A stretch of DNA of 6,543 nucleotides from Verrucomicrobiia bacterium (GTDB lineage: Bacteria; Verrucomicrobiota; Verrucomicrobiia; Limisphaerales; UBA11358). The stretch is from contig JASHVW010000289.1 in assembly GCA_030044395.1 (NCBI GenBank), positions 1 through 6,543 on the forward strand, given 5' to 3'. A model generated the notes under the pieces. It worked only from the letters and a program-made list of their open reading frames with translations. It had not been told where the DNA came from and searched no databases. Numbering within the stretch: position 1 is the stretch's first letter; each line of letters begins with the position of its first letter. Below are positions 1 to 6,231 of the stretch, piece by piece. The position numbers were made by a program, and so were the translations under genes.

Positions 1-113
1 CTTGACCCGGACTGCTTACTCCCCTCGCCGCCTTACGGGGCGACAGGCACCGGGCCGTTCCGTCGTGAACCGTCCAATTCGACGGGTGGGACTTACACCC
101 ACGAGCGCAACCA
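1..113 (-). mobile_element. Group II intron, 5' end (partial, runs off left edge)
   Basis: Read on the minus strand, this stretch resembles the start of domain I of a bacterial group II intron. A 5' segment TTGCGCTCG is followed by a hairpin whose stem GTGGG/CCCAC (bases 98-102 and 86-90) encloses the loop TGTAAGT (91-97); the GGGTGTAAGTCCC style hairpin just after a GUGYG-like start is typical of these introns. Further complementary segments follow, CCCC/GGGG (21-24 with 37-40) and CCCGG/CCGGG (6-10 with 50-54), as expected of a folded RNA. The exact start is uncertain because the text is GGTTGCG rather than clean GTGCG. The reverse transcriptase/maturase gene and the 3' domains V and VI would lie left of the window and are not seen. 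It could instead be a truncated relic or another structured RNA. Confidence 0.55.
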
Positions 114-395
114 CCTTTACGGGCTGCTGCGGCGCATTTCACTTTTACTGCTCATCCAATGGGCCAAAGAAAACAGAAAGCCAGGTCCGGGCCGACGTCT
201 CCCACCTGAGTTTGGCGGGGGTGGAGAACATCAGGTTTATTTTCAAAAACGCAACCAGCGCTATCTCAAGGCCATTCTGTTGGTACGCCAGAATTCGGCG
301 AGTTTCTGCGCGCGGAACCCTACACCATCAACCTGTTACATTAAGCGACGATTTTTTAAATTGAGCCTCGTCACCCCGGCTCCTACAATGAAACT
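114..395. other. Intergenic region, no gene supported
   Basis: There is no convincing coding sequence between the intron-like end and aroC. The open frames that cross it have low-complexity, atypical translations. An AT-rich patch near 350-362 (ATTTTTTAAATTG), preceded by TGTTACA at 334-340, could be part of the aroC promoter, but the spacing does not fit a good sigma-70 site. A short inverted repeat CCACC...GGGTGG lies near 200-225; I assign it no role. Confidence 0.4.
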
Positions 396-1475
396 ATGGC
401 AAGCACTTTCGGGCAATTGTTCCGCATCACCACCTGGGGTGAATCCCACGGCGGCGGTGTCGGCGTGGTCGTGGACGGCTGCCCCCCAAAATTGAAATTG
501 ACCGAAGCGGATATTCAGCCGGAATTGAACCGCCGCCGTCCAGGCCAATCCAAAATTACCAGCCGCCGCCGCGAGCCGGACGTCGTCCAGATCCTTTCCG
601 GCACGTTTGAAGGCAAAACCATTGGGTCCCCCATCTGCCTGTGGGTCAAAAACGAAGACGCCCGTCCGGATGCGTATTTGGAAATGAAGGAGAAATTCCG
701 TCCGTCGCATGCGGATTACACATACTTCGCCAAATACGGCATTCGCAACTGGCAGGGTGGCGGACGCGCCAGCGCCCGCGAAACCATCGGCCGCGTTGCC
801 GCCGGCGCCATTGCCAAAAAAATTCTCCGCGAGAGATTCGGGGTCGAGACCCTGGCCTACGTCAAACAGGTCCAAAATATCTCCGCCGACATTGACCCGG
901 ACAAGGCAAGACTTAAAGACGTCGAGTCCAACATCGTCCGTTGTCCGGACAAGACTGCCGCGGAAAAGATGATTGCGTTGATTGATGAGATGCGCCGAGC
1001 CGGCGATACGGTGGGCGGAATCGTCGAGGGCATTGCCCGGGGCGTTCCCGCCGGGTGGGGCGAGCCGGTATTCGACAAACTCGGCGCCGACCTGGCGAAA
1101 GCCATGATGAGCCTGCCCGCATCAAAGGGGTTTGAAATCGGCTCAGGTTTTGATAGTATATGGATGACAGGCCGTGAGCATAACGACGCCTTCCGCGCCC
1201 GAAATAAGAACGTCTTTACGACGACGAATTTTTCCGGCGGGATCCAGGGCGGCATCTCGAATGGCCAGACGATTTTTTTTCGCGTCGCGTTCAAGCCTGT
1301 CGCCACGGTGATGCACGAACAAGACACCGTGGATGTTCGTTTGGCGAACACCAAACTGAAGGCCCGCGGGCGGCACGACCCGTGCGTATTGCCGCGGGCG
1401 GTTCCGATGGTAGAAGCCATGACGGCGCTGGTTTTAGCGGACCATGCCCTGCGGCAGAAGGCGCAGTGCGGGTGA
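396..1475 (+). CDS. aroC: Chorismate synthase
   Basis: This enzyme performs the last step of the shikimate pathway in the cytoplasm: it converts 5-enolpyruvylshikimate-3-phosphate to chorismate, the precursor of aromatic amino acids, folate and quinones, using reduced FMN. The 359-residue product has the family's usual length (about 360) and all three family signatures. GESHGGGVGVVVDG is at 15-28, with the conserved His18. RPSHADYTY at 102-110 carries the second conserved His105, followed by GGGRASARET at 121-130. RHDPCVLPRAVPMVEAM is at 326-342. The RRRPGQS segment at 47-53 and GGISNGQ near 285-291 also fit the FMN and substrate site. The ATG at 396 places the usual ASTFGQLFRITTWGESHG start; an ATG at 388 is out of frame. 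No strong Shine-Dalgarno is visible. It appears intact and leads a three-gene run. Confidence 0.98.
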   Translation: MASTFGQLFRITTWGESHGGGVGVVVDGCPPKLKLTEADIQPELNRRRPGQSKITSRRREPDVVQILSGTFEGKTIGSPICLWVKNEDARPDAYLEMKEKFRPSHADYTYFAKYGIRNWQGGGRASARETIGRVAAGAIAKKILRERFGVETLAYVKQVQNISADIDPDKARLKDVESNIVRCPDKTAAEKMIALIDEMRRAGDTVGGIVEGIARGVPAGWGEPVFDKLGADLAKAMMSLPASKGFEIGSGFDSIWMTGREHNDAFRARNKNVFTTTNFSGGIQGGISNGQTIFFRVAFKPVATVMHEQDTVDVRLANTKLKARGRHDPCVLPRAVPMVEAMTALVLADHALRQKAQCG

Positions 1476-1503
1476 CGGATGATGATTGCGGATAATTTGA
1501 TTT

Positions 1504-2898
1504 ATGGCCGAAAAAAATCTGAATGAAATCTCGGGCGACGCCCGAAAGCTGTTCACCAAAGGCACCGAGGCCATGGCAAGGGAGAATCTCGATTACGCCA
1601 TTGCCCTGTTGAACCAGGCACTTGAAAAGGAGCCGGCATTTTTTGATTGCCGCAAGATGTTACGCGACGCCCAATTTCGCAAGGCCGGCGCCAGCCGCGG
1701 CTTCTTCAAAAAGATGCTCAGCGGGGCCGGTTCCTCGCCTCAAGTCGCCAAGGCACGCATATCTTTAAACAAGAATCCCGGCGAAGCGATGGCCACCGCG
1801 GAACAAATCCTGAACGCCGACCCCAATAATTCGGCGGCGCACCGCATCATCGTGGATGCCGGGCATGCGCTGGAACTGCCCCGCACGGTGGCGCTTTCCT
1901 ACGAAATCCTCGTCAAGAATTCTCCCAAGGACAAAGGCCTGGTGATTGAATTTGCCAAGGCGGTTTCGGAAATCGGTGAAAGCTCGCGCGCGGAAAAGAT
2001 CCTTCTGGATATGATCCGGGACAATCCGGGGGACGGCGAGTTAAACGACGCCCTCAAGGATTTGTCGGCCCGCAAGTCCCTGAACGAAGGCGGCTACGGC
2101 GCCCTTGAAGGCGGCAAAGGCTCCTACCGCGATATTTTGCGGGACAAGGAGCAGGCCACGGCGCTCGAACAGGAACACCGCGTCGAAAAATCCGAGGATG
2201 TCACGGAGCGGCTCATTGGCGAGTACGAAGACCGCCTGCAGAAAGAGCCGAACAATCTGAAGCTTGTCCGCCAACTTGCCGACCTGTACACCGAGAAAAA
2301 GCAATTCGAAAAGGCGCTCAGCCTTTACGACCGCATCAAAAATTCGGACATGGGCAACGATCCTTCCCTGGAACTGGCAATGGCAAAAACGGTTGTCAAG
2401 CAGTACGATTTCAAAATCGAGCAGCTCAATCCGTTCGAGCCCGACCACGCCACGCAAGTTGAGAAGATCAAAGCCGAAAAACTGGCGTATCAGGTTGCTG
2501 AATGCCAGAAGCGCGTTGAAAAATATCCGACCGATCTGGCCATTCGCTTTGAAATGGGGCAGCTTTATTTCCAGGCGGGAAAGATCGGCGAGGCGATCCA
2601 AGAATTTCAAAAGGCCCAGGGCAATCCCCACAAGCGGCTGGCGTCCATGAGCTATCTCGCGCAATGTTTCGCCAAGCGAAAAATGAATGACCTGGCGGCA
2701 CGCACGCTGCAAAATGCCATCAAGGAGAAGACGATTTTCGACGAGGAGAAAAAGGATTTGATATACAACCTTGGCTCCGTGCTCGAAAACATGGGGCAAA
2801 AAGAGGAGGCCATCGAACAATTCAAACAAATCTACGAAATGGACGCCGCCTATAAAGACGTTTCAGCCAAAGTGGAGGCCTTTTACTCCGGCCAATGA
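1504..2898 (+). CDS. TPR-repeat protein, cytoplasmic, function unknown
   Basis: This 464-residue, strongly helical, charged protein has no signal peptide or membrane segment. Tetratricopeptide-like helical pairs are visible. One lies at about 12-45 (ARKLFTKGTEAMARENLDYA then AIALLNQALEKEP). Others are at about 94-128, around 252-280 (LVRQLADLYTEKKQFEKALSLYDRI), 345-372 (IRFEMGQLYFQAGKIGEAIQEFQKA), 380-407, and 418-447 (LIYNLGSVLENMGQKEEAIEQFKQI). The middle (about 195-245) is rich in charged residues and may be a linker or coiled coil. TPR arrays are protein-interaction scaffolds, so no enzymatic role is implied. The gene starts 28 bases after aroC and ends overlapping the next gene, so cotranscription is likely. 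A functional link to chorismate synthesis is not evident. The ATG at 1504 lacks a clear ribosome binding site. Confidence 0.9.
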   Translation: MAEKNLNEISGDARKLFTKGTEAMARENLDYAIALLNQALEKEPAFFDCRKMLRDAQFRKAGASRGFFKKMLSGAGSSPQVAKARISLNKNPGEAMATAEQILNADPNNSAAHRIIVDAGHALELPRTVALSYEILVKNSPKDKGLVIEFAKAVSEIGESSRAEKILLDMIRDNPGDGELNDALKDLSARKSLNEGGYGALEGGKGSYRDILRDKEQATALEQEHRVEKSEDVTERLIGEYEDRLQKEPNNLKLVRQLADLYTEKKQFEKALSLYDRIKNSDMGNDPSLELAMAKTVVKQYDFKIEQLNPFEPDHATQVEKIKAEKLAYQVAECQKRVEKYPTDLAIRFEMGQLYFQAGKIGEAIQEFQKAQGNPHKRLASMSYLAQCFAKRKMNDLAARTLQNAIKEKTIFDEEKKDLIYNLGSVLENMGQKEEAIEQFKQIYEMDAAYKDVSAKVEAFYSGQ

Positions 2899-4019
2899 TC
2901 CGGATGTCGCCGCCGCCGTCTATTCCTTGTCGCCTTTCCCGCCATTTGCAAACCTGCCGCGTGCATAAGTTTTCTCTCTTGTTCCTGGTCCTCCTCGGTT
3001 TTTCCGCGGCGGGCGCTGAAATCACCATTGATTTCAACCGTTTCGCCCTCGGACAGACCCCGACGAATTTTACCAGCGCCCTCACCGGCTCCGGCCTCCC
3101 CGGCGATTGGAAAATCATTGCCGACGCCGTGCCGGCGGACTTCTACCCGGTGATGCCACAAATGACGCCAACGCCCTCCGCCGCCACCCGCCAGGTGCTG
3201 GCGCAATTGAGCAAAGACCCCACTGATGAACATTTTCCAATGTTGATTTACGACGGCGCCACCTTCAAAAACTTCAAGGCCACCACGGAATTTAAAATCG
3301 TCAGCGGCGCCGCCGAACAAATGGCTGGAATCGTCTTCCGTTATCAAAATGCCTCCAATTTTTACGTCGTCCGCGCCAGCGCCCTCGGCCATAACGTGCG
3401 CTTTTACAAGGTTGTCGACGGCCTGTTCGGAAATATTTTGGGGCCGGAACTGAAAATTTCCACGAATGTCTGGCATACCCTGTCCGTGCAATGCCTCGGC
3501 GACCAGATCATTTTTTGGTATGACGGCCAACTGTGCTCCTCGCTCACAGACACTTCCTTTTCAGAAGGTAAAATTGGATTTTATACCAAATCCGACGCAG
3601 TCAGTTATTTCGCCAATACCCGAATTGAATACACGCCGATTGTTTCGCCGGCCCAGGTCCTCGTCAACAGCGTCATGAAAAAATTTCCCAGGATCCTCGG
3701 ACTGCGAATTTACCTGCCCGACGACCAAGGCCAAATGCGAATCATTGCGAGCACGGATCAAGCCGAAATTGGGCGGTTGGGAACCGACGCGGAAAGGAAG
3801 ACTTATGAGAACGGCGCGATTTTTTATGGCCATGGCCGGGGAACGGTGGCAGTAGATTATCCACTAAACGACCGCAATGGGGACCCGCTGGCGACCGTGC
3901 GGGTGGAATTGAAATCCTACAAGCTGGCCGAAACGCAGGACATGGTCCTCGACCGCGTGCGCATCATTGTCAACCAAATGCAGCCGCGAGTGCTGTCGAG
4001 GGAAGACTTGGTGCAGTAA
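2895..4019 (+). CDS. Exported protein with lectin-like beta-sandwich and sensor-like C-terminal domain
   Basis: I recognise no named gene. The 374-residue product carries a Sec-type signal: residues 23-41 read VHKFSLLFLVLLGFSAAGA, with likely cleavage before EITIDF. The ATG at 2895 overlaps the upstream TGA (ATGA), which would suit translational coupling but leaves a long 22-residue basic lead. An in-frame GTG at 2961 would start directly at VHKFSLL and is an equally good start. The mature part has two regions. Residues about 42-247 resemble a concanavalin-A/LamG or DUF1080-like jelly roll (GIVFRYQNASNFYVVRAS at 145-162, WHTLSVQCLGDQIIFWYDGQ at 193-212, GKIGFYTKSDAVSYF at 225-239). Residues about 253-366 look like a small alpha/beta sensor domain of Cache/PAS type (PRILGLRIYLPDD; VDYPLNDRNGDPLATVRVELKSY). 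Domain calls are by pattern only. Probable last gene of the aroC run. Confidence 0.85.
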   Translation: MIRMSPPPSIPCRLSRHLQTCRVHKFSLLFLVLLGFSAAGAEITIDFNRFALGQTPTNFTSALTGSGLPGDWKIIADAVPADFYPVMPQMTPTPSAATRQVLAQLSKDPTDEHFPMLIYDGATFKNFKATTEFKIVSGAAEQMAGIVFRYQNASNFYVVRASALGHNVRFYKVVDGLFGNILGPELKISTNVWHTLSVQCLGDQIIFWYDGQLCSSLTDTSFSEGKIGFYTKSDAVSYFANTRIEYTPIVSPAQVLVNSVMKKFPRILGLRIYLPDDQGQMRIIASTDQAEIGRLGTDAERKTYENGAIFYGHGRGTVAVDYPLNDRNGDPLATVRVELKSYKLAETQDMVLDRVRIIVNQMQPRVLSREDLVQ

Positions 4020-4041
4020 CAACTGAGAGCGACGTGGGTTG

Positions 4042-4134
4042 GTCTATGATGTCACGGTGCGGTTCTGCGACCGCTACATTTCGCCGCGCAGCCGCACCCA
4101 CGACCAGATGGTGCAGGCGGCTCGGTGCGGCTGA
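4042..4134 (+). pseudogene. Four-helix-bundle (S23/IVS-like) protein gene, N-terminal fragment
   Basis: The plus-strand frame from 4042 reads VYDVTVRFCDRYISPRSRTH and continues DQMVQAARCG to a TGA at 4132-4134. This matches the first helices of the four-helix-bundle protein family (related to the 23S rRNA intervening-sequence protein), in which a segment like VYDVTVxFCDRYIDxRSRTHDQMVQAARSG is normally followed by QNIAEGS and two more helices. Here a stop comes exactly where QNIAEG should begin. No start codon precedes it in frame: a TGA lies at 4024-4026. About 30 of roughly 120-200 residues remain, so it is a stub. Its break lies against the end of the methyltransferase gene (4159), which suggests that insertion of the neighbouring module, or later deletion, destroyed it. 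Confidence 0.6.
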
Positions 4135-4158
4135 AACAATTCCGGCCGATTCTGCAAA

Positions 4159-5109
4159 TTATCGAGCGGGGCGTGATGAGTTCGCATGAACGTGGGTCGG
4201 TTCTTCGCGGAAAATTCCCCCGTCCTGGACCCAATCAAGATTCCTGCCAATCAGCAATTCGGACATTTCCGCATGGTGCGTATTTTTCATCGGCACGGCT
4301 TTGGTTTCAAATCGGTGCCGTTCCGCCAACGTGCGCACTTCGTCGGCATTGTCGTAGGTCATCAGGAAATCGCCGCGTAATGATTCGCAAAGTCTAAATA
4401 GGTGTTCGTGGTCTATTTCCGAATGTGTGTAAAGCCGCGAGCCGGCACGTTTACCGCCGGCCGTGTAAGGCGGGTCAATGAAGAAAACCGCATCCCGATT
4501 CTTGCGATGTTCGGCAATGACATCAAAGGCGTCACCCTGCGCAAACCGCAAGCGGGCTGCCACAAGCTCAATGTTGGTTATTCGTTTGGCAATCGTTTGT
4601 GGATACCAGCGGGACAAAATGCCTTTGCCGTTTTCGCCATATTTCAAAACACCGGCGCCGTCAGCCAAAATTCCGCCGTGTTGAGTGCGGTTCTTAACGA
4701 TGGTTTGGAATGCGAGTTCACGCTCGCTTTTGGGCGTTTTGCTCAATTCCGACTTTGCCGTGTCTGGATTCAGGTCGAAATCAATAATGCGCCTGGCAAG
4801 CCACTTCGCATTTCCGCCCAAAATCGTTTTCCAGACTGAGGCGATTTGCCGGTCCATTTCCACCAGTAAAACTTCGTCCGCCAAATGTTCAAACGCTGCT
4901 GTCAGGCCGATAATTCCGCCGCCGGCGAATGGTTCAACGAGCAATTTCGGTTCGCTTGGCAGGCTGAACATCCAGCGCCGGAAAAGTGGCACGAGCCATG
5001 TCTTGCCGCCGGGATAACGAAACGGACTGCGCTGCGGCACGGAGGCGACGTTCACCGGCTTGTCGCGCTCGATGATTTCCAGTTCTGGCAATAAGAACGT
5101 CTGTGTCAT
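4159..5109 (-). CDS. D12-class adenine-specific DNA methyltransferase (restriction-modification)
   Basis: The enzyme transfers a methyl group from S-adenosylmethionine to the N6 of adenine in a specific DNA site. In the 316-residue product, motif X FRYPGGKTWL is at 30-39, motif I VEPFAGGGI at 58-66, and an acidic VEMD at 83-86 follows as motif II. The target-recognition region comes next, with the catalytic DPPYT (motif IV) at 212-216. This X-I-TRD-IV order is the alpha (Dam/DpnM, MethyltransfD12) arrangement, and its length is normal for the family. I chose the ATG at 5109, one base after the TGA of the upstream nuclease remnant. A TTG at 5172 preceded by AGGAGAAGG would add 21 residues but would overlap the upstream gene by 62 bases. 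The gene appears intact while its nuclease partner is ruined, so it probably acts as an orphan methylase. Its target site cannot be read from the sequence. Confidence 0.93.
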   Translation of the reverse strand: MTQTFLLPELEIIERDKPVNVASVPQRSPFRYPGGKTWLVPLFRRWMFSLPSEPKLLVEPFAGGGIIGLTAAFEHLADEVLLVEMDRQIASVWKTILGGNAKWLARRIIDFDLNPDTAKSELSKTPKSERELAFQTIVKNRTQHGGILADGAGVLKYGENGKGILSRWYPQTIAKRITNIELVAARLRFAQGDAFDVIAEHRKNRDAVFFIDPPYTAGGKRAGSRLYTHSEIDHEHLFRLCESLRGDFLMTYDNADEVRTLAERHRFETKAVPMKNTHHAEMSELLIGRNLDWVQDGGIFREEPTHVHANSSRPAR

Positions 5110-5110
5110 T

Positions 5111-5639
5111 TCATCTATCGAATGGATTTTCAATTGTGCGATTGGTTGGCGGCGTTTCCAGTTTCTCGTCAACCTTCTCCTGAAGCTGTCGCATGAAATC
5201 TTCCATTTTGCCAGGGCGCGATTTTGTGATTTGATTCAGCGCTGGTTCGAAGCGTGTGTAAACCGTCCGCTCACGAAACAGCTCGTAATGCCCGCCCTGA
5301 TTTTTCGGTGGCTTCAAATCATAAATGAGCCAAGCAATGTCCGCGTCTTCCTTTTTGACTTCGGGGAGTTTGGGGAGCGTGTTGAAAAACCCTTTGTTCA
5401 ATGCAACTGCTGACTTTTTGCCCCAGGCATTGATGATGCCGCCTTTGAAAATCAACTGGGGTGCAAGCCGTTTGCGTGACGACGAAAGATAATCTGGCCG
5501 GGGATAATTGGCTTCGGTCGTCCAGTCCATCGCGCTGCGCTTCGCCGGTGAGGCGCTTCGAACGATGGCGGTTGGCACTCGCGCTCATGTCGGTTGCCGG
5601 AAAACCGAATACTTCTGCCAGTGGGTGTTGCGGTTTCAT
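5111..5639 (-). pseudogene. NotI-family restriction endonuclease, central deletion with frame change
   Basis: Two pieces of one gene are visible. The N-terminal piece starts at the ATG at 5639, directly after an in-frame TAA, and reads MKPQHPLAEVFGFPATDMSA then SANRHRSKRL, ending near 5550. NotI-family nucleases have an (A)E(V/F)FG...R segment here, followed at once by a CPF...C...GVC iron-binding cysteine cluster. The C-terminal piece lies one frame over, from about 5530 to the TGA at 5111. It reads DWTTEANYPRPDYLSSSRKR, then LAPQLIFKGGIINAWGKK, ADIAWLIYDL and FMRQLQEKVDEKLE, matching the C-terminal third of that family (compare AWIFVFELDPD and FTDKVEARM in R.NotI). Missing between them are the cysteines and the catalytic D...ExQ core, roughly 150-200 residues. 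The product cannot cut DNA. The intact piece could still be translated from a GTG at 5578 (155 residues). The family call is from memory of R.NotI and its relatives. The gene lies directly upstream of its methylase. Confidence 0.7.
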
Positions 5640-5676
5640 TTATGCCGTGGGGCAATTGTGCGCGGGAGCATCGCGA

Positions 5677-5690
5677 TTTGCAAAAGCAAA
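5677..5690. promoter_or_regulatory. Small dyad upstream of the restriction module
   Basis: A perfect inverted repeat TTTGC-AAAA-GCAAA lies about 40 bases upstream of the first ATG of the nuclease remnant (5639, minus strand). The position would suit an operator or promoter element of the restriction-modification operon, but no control-protein gene is present and the repeat is short enough to be chance. Confidence 0.2.
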
Positions 5691-5705
5691 AACCACCGCG
5701 CGCAA

Positions 5706-6231
5706 ATCCTAGAGGCGAAGGACCTGGAGCCGCGCGGCGTGTCAAGATGGACCGCAGAGGGCACAGGGCGAGGGATATGCTGATTTCCATGCTCTGCGCT
5801 ATACTTGGGCGACTTTTCTTCGCAAAAACGGCATAGCGGAGAATTTCACGCGGAAGCAAATGCGGCATCAAAGCATTCGGCAAACTGACGGCTATACGGA
5901 CGATTCGCAGTTGCCGATTTATGATTCAATCAAGAACCTGCCGCGTTTGGGAGGGTGTACACAACTGTACGCACAGATTTCTGGCGTAGAGGGTCAAAAC
6001 GGGTCGCAAGCTGCCGCAACGGGTGAAGGGACAAAAACTGATAGAACCCGTTGTCCTGACGGGATTTGTCCGACTCTGACGCTATCTGGCGCGGAGGAAG
6101 AATTGGAGCGAGCGAAGGGATTTAAATCTTTAGCCATTAGCTGGCCGCTTTATGCCTCAATCTTGAATCTTCCTTTTCCACGCCGCCCTCTGGCAGCGGC
6201 CTATTGGCCATTGGAGGCTCCGCCTATTTGA
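5706..6231 (+). pseudogene. Tyrosine recombinase (phage-type integrase), C-terminal remnant with frameshift
   Basis: Integrases of this class cut and join DNA through a catalytic tyrosine. Only the last part remains. In one frame 5706-5762 reads ILEAKDLEPRGVSRWTAEG, the usual run-up to box II. In the next frame, 5779 onward reads ADFHALRYTWATFLRKNGIA and later MRHQSIRQTDGYTDDSQLP. This gives the box II HxxR (His 5788-5790, Arg 5797-5799), the RH of box III (His 5866-5868) and the nucleophile Tyr (5893-5895). The frames change between about 5757 and 5781. The first catalytic arginine and the whole N-terminal DNA-binding part are absent, with no trace upstream, where the restriction module begins. 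The tail (CTQLYAQISGVEGQNGSQ and on to LERAKGF) resembles the extended C-termini I recall from integrases of Verrucomicrobiota. The open frame runs on to a TGA at 6229-6231, and its end is probably not original. An inactive relic. Confidence 0.75.
6104..6131 (-). other. tRNA-Gly 3'-end-like sequence, possible old attachment site
   Basis: On the minus strand, bases 6131-6104 read AAAGATTTAAATCCCTTCGC followed by TCGCTCCA. The order fits a tRNA end: T-loop-like TTTAAAT (for TTCGAAT), T-stem strand CCCTT, acceptor strand CGCTCGC, discriminator T and CCA; the T discriminator points to tRNA-Gly. The 5' T-stem strand (AAAGA) pairs poorly and no tRNA body precedes it, so it is not a functional tRNA. 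On the plus strand it encodes ERAKGF in the integrase tail. Many integrase genes end across a tRNA 3' end because that end is their attachment site, so this may be a degenerate att core. Confidence 0.4.

Noticed and set aside
2..364. A 120-residue plus-strand open frame at the left edge
   Set aside because: Its first part is the antisense of the group II intron-like RNA and the translation is low in helical or conserved character; no family resemblance.
2041..2829. A 262-residue minus-strand open frame inside the TPR gene
   Set aside because: It is fully antisense to a clear TPR coding sequence and its leucine/phenylalanine-rich translation mirrors the Lys/Glu/Ala-rich codons of that gene.
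2883..3530. A 215-residue minus-strand open frame opposite the exported protein
   Set aside because: Antisense shadow: the opposite strand has a signal peptide and conserved beta-sandwich pattern; this frame has none.
4402..4839. A 145-residue plus-strand open frame opposite the methyltransferase
   Set aside because: It lies entirely over the methyltransferase catalytic region on the other strand.
5110..5172. TTG start at 5172 for the methyltransferase, preceded by AGGAGAAGG
   Set aside because: The purine run codes for QEK in the upstream nuclease tail, and the ATG at 5109 follows the upstream stop by one base; the 21 extra residues are outside the first family motif. Not fully excluded.
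5452..5883. A 143-residue minus-strand open frame across the nuclease and integrase remnants
   Set aside because: It is in neither of the frames showing NotI-family similarity, and is antisense to the integrase motifs.
6198..6209. GGCC-TATT-GGCC hairpin as a terminator between the convergent genes
   Set aside because: The stem is only four pairs, lies within coding sequence of the minus-strand gene, and has no T-run after it on either strand.
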